Positions 7,607 through 15,986 of a DNA stretch of 35,251 nucleotides are shown piece after piece. A program made the translations under genes and the position numbers. The DNA is taken from NCBI GenBank assembly GCA_023419095.1, contig JAEZYN010000106.1, positions 1-35,251 of the forward strand. The letters are read 5' to 3'. The DNA is from Bacteroidota bacterium. Its GTDB lineage: Bacteria; Bacteroidota; Bacteroidia; Flavobacteriales; Weeksellaceae. Numbering within the stretch: position 1 is the first letter of the stretch; every line of letters begins with the position of its first letter. Below the pieces are notes generated by a model. It ran no database searches and was not told the origin of the DNA. It worked only from the letters and a program-made list of their open reading frames with translations.

Positions 7607-8614
7607 ATGTTCACGCCTGCAGAATTATCTTCAATAAAAAATATCCTTACCCCGGACAAAAAGATCGTCATTATTACACATTACAATCCTGATGGTGACG
7701 CCATTGGCTCCAGTTTAGGCCTGAAGCATTTCCTCCGTCGGTTAGGAATTGAAGCAGATGTTATCGTGCCAAATGATTTTCCCAAATTCCTTAAATGGAT
7801 GCCCGATGCCAAAAAAATTATCATTGCAGATTACAAACGCAAAGTCGCGGGCGAAGCGATTTATCACGCTGACATCATCTTTATTCTTGATTTTAATGCT
7901 TCACACCGCAGCGGAAACCTCGTAGGTCCGTGGCTTGAGAAAGCGCGCGCCACCAAAATTCTTATCGACCATCATCAGCAGCCCGACGATTTTGATTTTG
8001 TGTATTCGGATGTGACGGTTCCGGCCACTTCACAGATGGTGTATCATTTTATTCAGGCGCTTGAGCAGGAAGAAATGGTGAATCAGGACATCGCGGAGTG
8101 TTTGTATACGGGAATCATGACCGATACCGGAGGTTTCAGGTTTAGATCGACAAGTGCGACAACCCACAGAATTGTGGCAAACTTAATTGAAAAAGGCGCC
8201 GATCCGGCCATGATTACCTCGAATACGTGGGATACAAACACGGTATCCAGGTTGCATCTGCTGGCGCTTATTTTAGGCAGGATAGAAGTCGTAAAAGATG
8301 GGAAAGTCGCGGTTTTGTACCTTAAAAGAGATGAACTGAAGCAATACGGTTTCCAGAAAGGGGACACCGAAGGTTTTGTAAATTATGGACTGAGCATTAT
8401 GGGAACTCAGGTTTCGGCCTTTTTCATGGAGGACCTTTATGAGGATTTCATCAAAATAAGTTTCAGGTCAAAAGACCATGTGGATGTGAATCAGTTTTCA
8501 CGAAAGTATTTCAATGGTGGCGGACACATCAATGCCGCCGGCGGAAAATATTATAAAGATATCGCAGCAACCATCGAAGATTTTAAGGAAAAAATTGAAG
8601 CTGAAGATTTTTAG
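7607..8614 (+). CDS. DHH/DHHA1 phosphoesterase (NrnA-like nanoRNase/pAp phosphatase)
   Basis: A 335-residue cytoplasmic protein. Metal-binding motifs of the DHH family are visible: HYNPDGDAIGS (25-35), an Asp in ILDFNASHR (about 95) and the signature DHH at 121-123. The C-terminal DHHA1 substrate-binding domain carries GGGHINAAGG near residues 303-312. NrnA-type enzymes degrade 2-5 nt RNA and dephosphorylate pAp, which fits this length. RecJ is much larger, so NrnA is the better call, though c-di-AMP/pApA hydrolases share the fold. The stop overlaps the stop of the convergent downstream gene by 4 bases. Confidence 0.9.
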   Translation: MFTPAELSSIKNILTPDKKIVIITHYNPDGDAIGSSLGLKHFLRRLGIEADVIVPNDFPKFLKWMPDAKKIIIADYKRKVAGEAIYHADIIFILDFNASHRSGNLVGPWLEKARATKILIDHHQQPDDFDFVYSDVTVPATSQMVYHFIQALEQEEMVNQDIAECLYTGIMTDTGGFRFRSTSATTHRIVANLIEKGADPAMITSNTWDTNTVSRLHLLALILGRIEVVKDGKVAVLYLKRDELKQYGFQKGDTEGFVNYGLSIMGTQVSAFFMEDLYEDFIKISFRSKDHVDVNQFSRKYFNGGGHINAAGGKYYKDIAATIEDFKEKIEAEDF

Positions 8615-8796
8615 AAGTCTGATAAAGATGCAGCGTAGATCAAAAGGTACGCAGACAGCAAATACAGAAATGCAATAAACGCACTGAATTTCCAGAAATT
8701 TTTCTTTCCGTTTTTTTCGAAAACCCTGTATATAAACGGGATTGGAATGAAAAACAGTGAAAGTAGCACGATTAAGATCAGCAACCCGATTCCCAT
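8611..8796 (-). CDS. Small two-helix membrane protein, unknown function
   Basis: A 61-residue protein from the ATG at 8796, whose A-T overlaps the stop of the upstream hydrolase gene (TAATG), so translational coupling is likely. It has two hydrophobic segments (about 2-24 and 38-58) separated by a basic loop RVFEKNGKKNFWK. A longer frame begins further upstream but would run deep into the hydrolase gene. I do not recognise the family. It ends tail to tail with the DHH gene. Confidence 0.6.
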   Translation of the reverse strand: MGIGLLILIVLLSLFFIPIPFIYRVFEKNGKKNFWKFSAFIAFLYLLSAYLLIYAASLSDF

Positions 8797-9578
8797 TAAA
8801 ACATCAGTTTTTTCGGCAGATTGTGCAGCAATTCCGTGTTGATAATTTCCGCACAGATCGCGGGTTTTTCCCAATGTCCGTTATGTCCGCAATCGAGCAG
8901 GTAAGATTTGATGTTGGTTTTATCCGGCAATTGGCGCAGCAGGCTGTCTGTCTTTACGGCGCCGTCATGTTTTCCGGCGATCACAAGGATTTTTCCCGGG
9001 AACGACTGCACTAAATTTGTTTTGTCTGTTCGTTCGATCATTCCTTTTACAGCCGCCAGGACGCCTTCAACAGACGTTGACAGTGCGATTTCCTTCGCTG
9101 TTTCTATTTTTCCTTCCAAAATGTCTTTTTCATTTTCATTGAAAAGATTCGGAATTCCCGCGCGTACGTATGAAGGATACGATTCTTCGATAACACGCAG
9201 ACTTTTGCGCCGCTGCTCTTTTTTTTCATCATTGTCGGCCAGAAAACTGGAAAAAAACAGGGTGAGAGACTTCAGCATCTCCGCATGTTTTTCAGCAAAC
9301 GCCAGCCCAGTGTAGCCTCCCATAGAATGTCCAAGCAGATGGAAATTTGAAATACTTAAGCTGTCCAAAGTTTCTTTCACCTTTTCCGCCATGAGTTCCA
9401 TCGTGTGTACTTCCGCGAAACTCTGCGACTTTCCGTGGCCGGGAAGGTCTATTTTGATCAAGGTAAATTTTTCGGAAAGCTTGGGTTCCATTTCACTCCA
9501 GATCGTTCCGTTCTCCATAAAACCGTGGAGCATGACCAGCTGTTCAGGGCCATTGCCGGCTGTTTCGTAATGTAGCAT
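8796..9578 (-). CDS. Alpha/beta hydrolase
   Basis: A 260-residue cytoplasmic alpha/beta-hydrolase fold protein. The oxyanion HG (18-19), nucleophile elbow GHSMGG (83-88, Ser85), Asp204 in AGKHD and His231 in CGHNGHWE complete the catalytic triad. The cap region is small, as in esterases and C-C hydrolases; the substrate cannot be read from the sequence. The ATG at 9578 gives the expected MLHYETAGNG start, while the longer frame overlaps the upstream lipoprotein. It starts 13 bases after that lipoprotein stop, so the lipoprotein, hydrolase and small membrane protein look like one operon. Confidence 0.88.
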   Translation of the reverse strand: MLHYETAGNGPEQLVMLHGFMENGTIWSEMEPKLSEKFTLIKIDLPGHGKSQSFAEVHTMELMAEKVKETLDSLSISNFHLLGHSMGGYTGLAFAEKHAEMLKSLTLFFSSFLADNDEKKEQRRKSLRVIEESYPSYVRAGIPNLFNENEKDILEGKIETAKEIALSTSVEGVLAAVKGMIERTDKTNLVQSFPGKILVIAGKHDGAVKTDSLLRQLPDKTNIKSYLLDCGHNGHWEKPAICAEIINTELLHNLPKKLMF

Positions 9579-9591
9579 AACCTTAATTTTT

Positions 9592-10146
9592 TTATTTAAA
9601 ATAAATGTCGATGTAGTCCGTCGCCACGCCGTCGCAGTTTGCCATATCCTGCATGCGCCAGTATTTGCGGTTTTTTGTTGCAAGAAATGTTTTTGGTCCT
9701 GTTTTTACGCATTCTTTTCCGTTTGCGTTGATGGCGGTGCTGTGTTTTATCGTGCCGTCAAAACTGAGTTCATCTGCCGAAACCTGTGATATTTCACCTT
9801 CGATCGTAAGATATTCTCTGCCTTTTTTCTGGCTGCCGGAAACTTTATACAAGTTTTTTCCAATTTTGGTAAAGTTTACTGTTCCGGGTTTATCCCACGA
9901 TATCCACTGCAATGTGAGTGCATGTTTTCCAGAAATATCGCCAATGGTTTGTGAAGATCCCGAGTATTCTGCGCTCCGGTGTCCCTCATTTTGAATTTCA
10001 CGTAGATTCTTGAAAAAAGAAGTGTCTTCCTCGGGCGTACTTTCTACAAACACAGTCTCTTTTTCGATCACAGTCTGCGGCGGTGCAGGTTCTTTCTTTG
10101 CGCAGCTTAGCAGCAGCAATGCCACAGTGGTTATATAATATTTCAT
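9592..10146 (-). CDS. Lipoprotein, paralogue A (unknown function)
   Basis: A 184-residue protein starting MKYYITTVALLLLSCAKK with a lipobox and Cys15, so it is predicted to be a lipoprotein. The body is beta-rich and ends in DYIDIYFK. It shares with the next upstream gene the pattern FDG-x-I, KT-x-FL, YR-x-Q and DG..DYIDIY, which marks a tandem paralogue pair. The fold and role are unknown. It probably heads an operon with the alpha/beta hydrolase. The ATG at 10146 is used because it places the signal sequence at the N-terminus. Confidence 0.75.
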   Translation of the reverse strand: MKYYITTVALLLLSCAKKEPAPPQTVIEKETVFVESTPEEDTSFFKNLREIQNEGHRSAEYSGSSQTIGDISGKHALTLQWISWDKPGTVNFTKIGKNLYKVSGSQKKGREYLTIEGEISQVSADELSFDGTIKHSTAINANGKECVKTGPKTFLATKNRKYWRMQDMANCDGVATDYIDIYFK

Positions 10147-10210
10147 GTCGCGATTTATGCAGCATTGTTGCAAATAATGTGCGAAAGAAAAAAAACTGGT
10201 CTCTGTGTGT

Positions 10211-10711
10211 TTAGTAGATGTCGATGTAATCGATGAATCCGTCGGAATTTACCTTGTTTTGAAGTCGGTAAAAGTTGCCTTTTCCTTCGTTCAAGAATGT
10301 TGTCTTTTTATTCCGAACAAAAGTTTTGCCGTTAATTTTCTGCCTGATCTCCCCGTCGAAATTTAAATGTCTCTCCGATACTTTAATAATTTCCCCGTTC
10401 ACAGAAACTTTGTTGCTTCCTGCCGCCGCATTTCCCGAAACGGAATAGGTATCACGGTACGTTTTTTGAAATGTTATTTTACCCGAGAATGGAGTCACTC
10501 CATCCGCACTGAATGTCAGGCGGTGGCTGCCGCTTTCGTCTTTGAAGATATTTTGCTGATTGCGGATCGCGATACTGTCATTCCACTTCCTGCGTTGTGC
10601 GTTGATGGAGTCAATCCGCAGCTGTTCAGCCGAAACGATCGTTTGAGAAGATTTTTCAGGTTTGCAACCAATAAGAAAACATGATAAGATCAGGAAGGAA
10701 AGAATTTTCAT
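10211..10711 (-). CDS. Lipoprotein, paralogue B (unknown function)
   Basis: A 166-residue predicted lipoprotein: MKILSFLILSCFLIGCKPEK with lipobox FLIGC (Cys16). After a linker rich in charged residues the body repeats the pattern of paralogue A, including FDGEIRQKING, KTTFLNEG, FYRLQ and a C-terminal DGFIDYIDIY. The shared terminal DYIDIY may be a structural strand. A -7 box TATATTTG lies 24 bases upstream on the minus strand. I do not recognise a known family. Confidence 0.75.
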   Translation of the reverse strand: MKILSFLILSCFLIGCKPEKSSQTIVSAEQLRIDSINAQRRKWNDSIAIRNQQNIFKDESGSHRLTFSADGVTPFSGKITFQKTYRDTYSVSGNAAAGSNKVSVNGEIIKVSERHLNFDGEIRQKINGKTFVRNKKTTFLNEGKGNFYRLQNKVNSDGFIDYIDIY

Positions 10712-10734
10712 TCGCGTTTTTTTTTAGTTAAAAT

Positions 10735-10742
10735 CAAATATA
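10735..10742 (-). promoter_or_regulatory. -7 box of lipoprotein B
   Basis: TATATTTG on the minus strand (10742-10735), 23 bases before the lipoprotein B start; no clear -33 TTG. Confidence 0.45.
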
Positions 10743-10775
10743 TTTAAAATTAACTTTCGCGGTGAGATTTCTGCT

Positions 10776-11225
10776 TTAATTTTTGGTTTTAGAATCCATC
10801 ACGATCGTCACCGGACCATCGTTGAGCAGTGAAACTTTCATGTCAGCGCCGAAAATTCCGCTTTCGGTTCTAAGGCCCGATTTCGCAATTTCTGATTTAA
10901 AATATTCAAATAACGGAACCGCTTTGTCCGGTTTTGCCGCATTTATGAATGATGGGCGATTGCCTTTTTTGTAATCTGCGATCAGCGTAAACTGGCTGAT
11001 ACAAAGTATTTCACCTTTAATATCCTTAACGGAAAGGTTGAGTTTACCCTCATCGTCACCAAAAACCCTGAGGTTCAGAATTTTCTGCACGAGCCAGTCA
11101 ACATCTGAAGTCGAATCATTTTCATCGATCCCTACCAGTAGTAAAAGTCCGTAACCAATTTCACCGGCAACAATTCCGTCCACCTTCACATCCGCCTGTG
11201 AAACTCTTTGAATGACCGTTTTCAT
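10776..11225 (-). CDS. dtd: D-aminoacyl-tRNA deacylase
   Basis: A 149-residue cytoplasmic proofreading enzyme that hydrolyses D-amino acids (and glycine mischarged on tRNA-Ala) from tRNA. The family motifs SQFTL (77-81), GNRPSF (88-93) and NDGPVT (135-140, containing the Gly-cisPro pair that rejects L-amino acids) are all present. Length and N-terminus MKTVIQRV are canonical. It starts 6 bases after the stop of the Rieske-like lipoprotein gene and is likely cotranscribed with it. Confidence 0.96.
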   Translation of the reverse strand: MKTVIQRVSQADVKVDGIVAGEIGYGLLLLVGIDENDSTSDVDWLVQKILNLRVFGDDEGKLNLSVKDIKGEILCISQFTLIADYKKGNRPSFINAAKPDKAVPLFEYFKSEIAKSGLRTESGIFGADMKVSLLNDGPVTIVMDSKTKN

Positions 11226-11231
11226 TAATAT

Positions 11232-11678
11232 TTAATTAAAAATCGTAAGAATACCGCTTGGATCGAGGTTGTAGCGATATGTTTTAGGTGAGATCTGCGC
11301 GTTTTTGATTGGTTCACCGGTGATTAGGATCCATTCGGCGCCATCTTGCGGACAAACAATGCGGATGCCGTTTTCTACCCGCAGCGTGGTGTCGTTTCCG
11401 GGGCAAAGGTGCGGTGCATTGCGGTCATAAATTTTGAATCCGTTGGTGGTCCGCACTACGATAAGGCCACGTGTCCCGGCCTGCTGTTCGTTTACATAAA
11501 TCCATCCGTTCACATTTTGCAGCTCATAATAAGCGGGAAGATTGAGGTTCAGAACCACGCTCACCGGCACATCTGGAAAGCAGCGTACGGTTTCTTCGCG
11601 TTCGCGGCAAGACGACATTATTAGTAGGCTGAAAATGAGTGCAATTGAAGAAATAGCGGACGAAAATTTCACCGTCAT
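11232..11678 (-). CDS. Lipoprotein with degenerate Rieske-like domain
   Basis: A 148-residue predicted lipoprotein from the ATG at 11678: hydrophobic signal and lipobox with Cys24 (LIMSSC). The C-terminal half follows the Rieske [2Fe-2S] cluster-binding layout, with YDRNAPHLCP (84-93) and IVCPQDGAEW (107-116), but the canonical C-x-H...C-x-x-H ligand set is not intact: the first box reads APHLC and the second lacks its histidine. It may therefore be a redox-dead or altered member. It precedes dtd in a two-gene unit. Family membership is inferred from motif spacing only. Confidence 0.65.
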   Translation of the reverse strand: MTVKFSSAISSIALIFSLLIMSSCREREETVRCFPDVPVSVVLNLNLPAYYELQNVNGWIYVNEQQAGTRGLIVVRTTNGFKIYDRNAPHLCPGNDTTLRVENGIRIVCPQDGAEWILITGEPIKNAQISPKTYRYNLDPSGILTIFN

Positions 11679-11692
11679 TCGAAATAAATTTA

Positions 11693-11700
11693 TATATTTG
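11693..11700 (+). promoter_or_regulatory. -7 box of greA
   Basis: TATATTTG matches TAnnTTTG. It lies 77 bases before the greA ATG, which implies a leader of roughly 70 nt that contains the hairpin at 11728-11754. Confidence 0.55.
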
Positions 11701-11727
11701 TAAAACGAATTTACACAGAAATGATTG

Positions 11728-11754
11728 TCCGGCAAATGTCGGATTATTTTTTTA
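11728..11754 (+). terminator. Terminator-like hairpin in the greA leader
   Basis: TCCGGC (11728-11733), loop AAAT, GTCGGA (11738-11743) form a 6-bp stem with one G-T pair, followed by TTATTTTTTTAT. No plus-strand gene ends upstream within 3 kb, so the signal sits between the greA promoter and its start codon and looks like an attenuator. Confidence 0.6.
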
Positions 11755-11777
11755 TACTCACCTTAAACACATTTATT

Positions 11778-12248
11778 ATGGCAAGTTATGTAACCAAAGA
11801 TGGTTTAGATAAAATGAAGGCAGAACTGGAGCATCTTGAAACTATAGAGCGTCCGAAAGTAACGCAGCAAATTGCGGAGGCGCGCGACAAAGGCGACCTT
11901 TCGGAAAATGCAGAATATGACGCGGCAAAAGAAGCGCAGGGTATGCTTGAGATGAAAATTTCAAAGCTAAAAGACTTCATTGTTAATTCTAAAGTAATCG
12001 ACGAGACACAGCTTGACACGTCAAAGGTTTCCATACTGACTACTGTGCGCCTTAAAAACAGTGCGACCAAAGCCGAGCAAAAGTTCACGCTTGTGCCAGA
12101 TAACGAAAGCGATTTGAAATCGGGTAAAATTTCGGTGAATACGCCGATTGCCAAAGGGCTTTTGGGCAAAACAGTGGGCGAAACCGCCGACATCGTACTG
12201 CCAAACGGAAATAAGCTTTCGTTTGAAGTGCTCGAAATCTCGCTTTAA
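11778..12248 (+). CDS. greA: Transcription elongation factor GreA
   Basis: A 156-residue protein of standard GreA length. It enters the RNA polymerase secondary channel and stimulates cleavage of backtracked transcripts. The N-terminal coiled coil (about 6-75) carries the tip ARDKGDLSENAEYDAAKE (35-52), with the acidic residues D40 and E43 that coordinate the catalytic magnesium. The C-terminal FKBP-like domain ends with GKTVGETADIVLPNG. The ATG at 11778 is chosen because the upstream in-frame extension covers the leader hairpin. A HIT gene follows after 23 bases. Confidence 0.96.
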   Translation: MASYVTKDGLDKMKAELEHLETIERPKVTQQIAEARDKGDLSENAEYDAAKEAQGMLEMKISKLKDFIVNSKVIDETQLDTSKVSILTTVRLKNSATKAEQKFTLVPDNESDLKSGKISVNTPIAKGLLGKTVGETADIVLPNGNKLSFEVLEISL

Positions 12249-12271
12249 TTGTTATCTTAAAAACGCAGCTC

Positions 12272-12661
12272 ATGAGTTCAATATTTACAAAAATCATCGC
12301 AGGCGAAATTCCTTCATACAAAATAGCCGAAGACGACCGTCATTTGGCATTTCTTGATGCAATGCCCCTCGTGGAAGGTCATACACTTGTGATCCCGAAG
12401 CAGGAAACCGATTTGATTTTTGATCTTGATGCAGAAGATTTCAAGGAGCTTTGGGCATTTGCGCATTCGGTGGCAAAAAAGATGAAGCTTGCCTATCCGG
12501 ATAAACGCATCGCTGTGGCTGTGGTAGGACTCGAAGTGCCGCACGCGCATATTCACCTGATTCCGATCAGCACAACGGCCGATATGAATTTTGCCAATGC
12601 AAGGCTTAAGTTGACAGACAAGGAGTACGCTGAAATTCAGCAACTCATTGTCAGCGCGTAA
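12272..12661 (+). CDS. HIT family nucleotide-binding protein
   Basis: A 129-residue histidine-triad protein with the signature HAHIHLIP (91-98) and an N-terminal FTKIIAGEIPSYKI typical of HINT-type hydrolases. The family hydrolyses adenosine phosphoramidates or related nucleotide conjugates; the physiological substrate is not evident here. It is likely cotranscribed with greA (23-base gap) and separated from clpX by a hairpin. Confidence 0.93.
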   Translation: MSSIFTKIIAGEIPSYKIAEDDRHLAFLDAMPLVEGHTLVIPKQETDLIFDLDAEDFKELWAFAHSVAKKMKLAYPDKRIAVAVVGLEVPHAHIHLIPISTTADMNFANARLKLTDKEYAEIQQLIVSA

Positions 12662-12671
12662 ACATTTATAG

Positions 12672-12706
12672 GGTTCATGCTTTTATTGAGGCAGAACCAT
12701 TTTTAT
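12672..12706 (+). terminator. Probable terminator between the HIT gene and clpX
   Basis: GGTTC-A-TGC pairs with GCA-GAACC (12691-12698) across a 10-base loop, with one bulged A, followed by ATTTTTATT. It would end the greA-HIT transcript or reduce read-through into clpX. Confidence 0.5.
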
Positions 12707-12723
12707 TAAACTCTATTATATTT

Positions 12724-13905
12724 ATGAATTCAAACCAATGTTCATTTTGCGGAAAGAAAAGGAAAGATGTACAAATCCTTATCTCCGGTAATGAAGGTTT
12801 TATTTGCGAAAACTGCATTGAGCAGGCACACGCAATCATTAAAGAAAACACAGCGACGGAATCTTTTTCTCCTGCTGACAGTCTGGCTGAACTGAAAAAG
12901 CCAAAGGAAATAAAACACTTTCTGGATCAGTATGTAATCGGGCAGGACCAGGCCAAAAAGCAACTCTCGATCGCCGTTTACAATCATTACAAAAGACTCC
13001 TTCACGCAAAAGATGAAAACCGGGAGATTGAAATCGAAAAATCCAATATCATCATGATTGGTGAAACCGGTACCGGAAAAACACTTTTAGCCAAGACAAT
13101 TGCGCGAGAGCTCAATGTTCCGTTCTGTATTGTGGACGCTACGATTCTTACCGAAGCCGGCTACGTCGGCGAAGATGTTGAAAGCATACTTTCACGACTG
13201 CTGATGGTGGCAGATTATGATGTGGAAAAAGCGGAGAAAGGCATCGTTTTCATCGATGAAATCGACAAGATCGCACGGAAATCTGATAATCCAAGTATTA
13301 CACGCGACGTATCCGGTGAAGGTGTGCAGCAGGGATTGCTGAAACTGCTCGAAGGCAGCATTGTGAATGTGCCGCCACAGGGCGGACGAAAGCATCCTGA
13401 CCAAAAATATATTCAGGTGAACACGCAGAATATTCTGTTTATCGCTGGTGGTGCATTTGACGGCATAAAAGAAATCATTGAGCGCAGGCTTAATAAGCAG
13501 GCGATAGGTTTCAGTGCTGAAAAGTTAGGCAAGACTGAAGACGAAGATTATATTTTAAGCCAGCTTAACGCGATTGATCTGCGAAAATTCGGGCTTATTC
13601 CTGAACTTCTGGGCCGTTTCCCGATTGTGACCTATCTGGAGAAACTGACGAAAGAGACGATGATGCGTATAATGCGCGAACCGAAAAACTCCATTATCAA
13701 CCAGTTTGTGGAATTATTCAAAATGGATGGCGTAAAGCTGGAATTTACAGATGAAGCCGTAGAAGCCATCGTGATCGATACAATGGATAAAGGTTTGGGC
13801 GCGCGTGGTCTTCGCGGGACTACGGAAAAAGTGCTTGAAGATTATATGTTCGATATCGAGGCGCAGAATGAAATCATCCTTGATTCTCAATCTATAAGTC
13901 TTTAA
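12724..13905 (+). CDS. clpX: ATP-dependent Clp protease ATPase subunit ClpX
   Basis: A 393-residue AAA+ unfoldase that delivers substrates to ClpP. The N-terminal C4 zinc finger uses C6, C9, C28 and C31. Then come Walker A GETGTGKT (113-120), pore loop GYVGED (146-151), Walker B VFIDEIDK (175-182), the RKH loop (222-224) and the ClpP-docking IGF tripeptide (261-263). The sensor-2 region reads GARGLRG. It is slightly shorter than the E. coli protein, mainly at the C-terminus. The clpP gene is not in the window. No convincing promoter box is visible in the 62-base gap before it. Confidence 0.97.
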   Translation: MNSNQCSFCGKKRKDVQILISGNEGFICENCIEQAHAIIKENTATESFSPADSLAELKKPKEIKHFLDQYVIGQDQAKKQLSIAVYNHYKRLLHAKDENREIEIEKSNIIMIGETGTGKTLLAKTIARELNVPFCIVDATILTEAGYVGEDVESILSRLLMVADYDVEKAEKGIVFIDEIDKIARKSDNPSITRDVSGEGVQQGLLKLLEGSIVNVPPQGGRKHPDQKYIQVNTQNILFIAGGAFDGIKEIIERRLNKQAIGFSAEKLGKTEDEDYILSQLNAIDLRKFGLIPELLGRFPIVTYLEKLTKETMMRIMREPKNSIINQFVELFKMDGVKLEFTDEAVEAIVIDTMDKGLGARGLRGTTEKVLEDYMFDIEAQNEIILDSQSISL

Positions 13906-13922
13906 TTTTTGGAGAAATACTC

Positions 13923-13951
13923 TTGCGTTTGCACGAAAATAAATATATTTG
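13923..13951 (+). promoter_or_regulatory. Promoter of the T9SS cargo gene
   Basis: TTG (13923-13925), 18 bases, TATATTTG (13944-13951): a good Bacteroidetes promoter, 43 bases before the ATG at 13995. Confidence 0.65.
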
Positions 13952-13994
13952 CACAGGTCTAAGTATTCTTTTCGAAAACACAAATCAGAATAAA

Positions 13995-15971
13995 ATGAAA
14001 AAAAATTTACTTGCGATATCGTTACTAACGATAAGTATTCCCGTATCAGCGCAGGTTCTTTTGAATGTAAACCAAGATGCAGTAGTGTACGTCGGCGAAA
14101 ACACGCTGGTGTACAGTGGCGGTGGAGTACAGACCAAGGGAACCGGAGTTGTTGATGTACGGGGGAATGTTATGTTGCAGGGCACCGCTACGGATGTTTT
14201 TAAGACACTGAACGCTGCCGGAACCGCAAACAAAACGGATGGCGGAAACTTTATTTTGAGACTTAATAATCCAGCAAACCATTCGTCCCCGACAAACCCT
14301 TCTACATACGGACAGCTGTTCATCAGTGGTCTTACCCAAGGTGCAAATTTGACGGCCGTAGTAGATAAGGAATTCCGTACGGCAAAGCACGGAACCTATC
14401 AGCAGATTGCGCTGCCTTTTTACAATAAGACGATTTCATCGCTATCGGGTGCTTCTAACGCGATTGGTACATTCGGTAAAACATTTACAAATACACGCTA
14501 CAGCCAGGATGAAGTACTCACCTGGAATAATGCTACCGTAGTTTCTGCAAATTTTCCGGTGACAAATCAGACGCCGAAAGGCACGACTTACTACATGTTC
14601 GGATCAAAGAATTTTGATTCCGGAAATCCTCCTGCCGCAATGCCGGCTAATGCGCCCGTGGCTAACGGAAGTGTGTATACGATAAAAGGTGTTCCTATCG
14701 CCAATGGCATGACCGAACTTTTGAGAGATGCAGCACTGAATGTGGATTTCGGGGTTGGCGGTAATGCCAGAAACGTGTACAATGAACGGTATAGCTCGTA
14801 TCTGCAGGATAACTGGGATTTTTCTACAAGTCTGTGGACCGGCACGTATGGAAGAAATATGTATCAGTTCGGAAATCCATTCCTTACGAATCTAGATTTA
14901 GGGATGATTGGTATTGTAGAAGCCGGAACTATTACTGATAACAATGCATTATCTGCGATTCAGGGTATACGTTATGATCCAGGAACCGTACAGTCCACTC
15001 CCGGTGGCGCGACCTATTCTACAGGTGCTAAATTTATAAATTTCACTTCGGGTTCCCCGGTGCCGGTAGGTGATGTAGGTTTAATTATCAAGCCTATGCA
15101 GACGTTTGTCATTAAAATGAGAAATAATGCAGCACAAACAGGTAGCGACCGTACATTGTCTTTTGATAATTTAAGAAGATTTAAAAATACACCGAGAACT
15201 TCCGGAAATTATTCGGTATCTGCGAAATCTTTAGGCGGTTCTGTGAAACAGCTTGGAGTTATTGCACTGGACGAAGCCGGCGAGGAAATGTCAAGAACTT
15301 ATTACGCGGTCTATCCTACAGCTATTTCGGGGCACACTTCAGAGGCTACCACGCAGTCTACACTGGGAAGTGATAATATTATCGGAACTTTTGAAGAAAA
15401 CGCAGCCACTGGCGGTATAGATCCTGCTTACGAAAATTCTTATTGGCTTTATATCAACGAAGCAAACGAAAGCAATTTTACAGGCAAGGCCGTTCCGCTT
15501 GCACTTTACAGTACCGATATTAAGTCTTTAAAATTTGAAATCAGAGAGAATACTGAACTGATTAGCGACGGTGCACATGCTTTATCTACCGGTATCGGTT
15601 TCTATTTCCGCGATAAAAATGGTGTCGAAACAGAAATTGTTCAAAACCAAATTGTTCCGGTTACCGGTGAACTGTACAGTTTATATTATGGCAGACCACA
15701 ACAGGTGTTAGGAGCTGGAGACGCTGGGAAGCCTTCGCGTACTATGGTAGTTTACAGCAGAGTATCTGATGCATACGTGATTCGTTTTGATCCGTTGTGG
15801 AACAAAGCAACTGTGAATGTTTACGATCTGAGCGGTAAACTGGTAATTTCGGGTAAGAATGTAAGTACAAAAGAAGATTTCAAACTCGATCTTTCGAAAA
15901 ACAGTTCAGGTTACATTGTGACAGCTGTTTCAGAAAACGGAGAAAAAATGAGTTCTAAGATTCTAAGATAA
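13995..15971 (+). CDS. Secreted protein with T9SS type A C-terminal sorting domain
   Basis: A 658-residue exported protein. Residues 1-20 (MKKNLLAISLLTISIPVSAQ) are a clear signal peptide. The middle is beta-rich, with many Thr/Asn/Gly, and lacks a recognisable enzymatic domain. The last 75 residues (ATVNVYDLSGKLVISGKN ... SSKILR) follow the type A sorting signal of the type IX secretion system, which directs passage across the outer membrane and surface attachment or release. The body resembles large flavobacterial proteins of unknown function that may be adhesins. A 73-residue membrane-tail protein follows 15 bases later in the same transcript. Confidence 0.85.
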   Translation: MKKNLLAISLLTISIPVSAQVLLNVNQDAVVYVGENTLVYSGGGVQTKGTGVVDVRGNVMLQGTATDVFKTLNAAGTANKTDGGNFILRLNNPANHSSPTNPSTYGQLFISGLTQGANLTAVVDKEFRTAKHGTYQQIALPFYNKTISSLSGASNAIGTFGKTFTNTRYSQDEVLTWNNATVVSANFPVTNQTPKGTTYYMFGSKNFDSGNPPAAMPANAPVANGSVYTIKGVPIANGMTELLRDAALNVDFGVGGNARNVYNERYSSYLQDNWDFSTSLWTGTYGRNMYQFGNPFLTNLDLGMIGIVEAGTITDNNALSAIQGIRYDPGTVQSTPGGATYSTGAKFINFTSGSPVPVGDVGLIIKPMQTFVIKMRNNAAQTGSDRTLSFDNLRRFKNTPRTSGNYSVSAKSLGGSVKQLGVIALDEAGEEMSRTYYAVYPTAISGHTSEATTQSTLGSDNIIGTFEENAATGGIDPAYENSYWLYINEANESNFTGKAVPLALYSTDIKSLKFEIRENTELISDGAHALSTGIGFYFRDKNGVETEIVQNQIVPVTGELYSLYYGRPQQVLGAGDAGKPSRTMVVYSRVSDAYVIRFDPLWNKATVNVYDLSGKLVISGKNVSTKEDFKLDLSKNSSGYIVTAVSENGEKMSSKILR

Positions 15972-15986
15972 AATAAAGCACAGATT

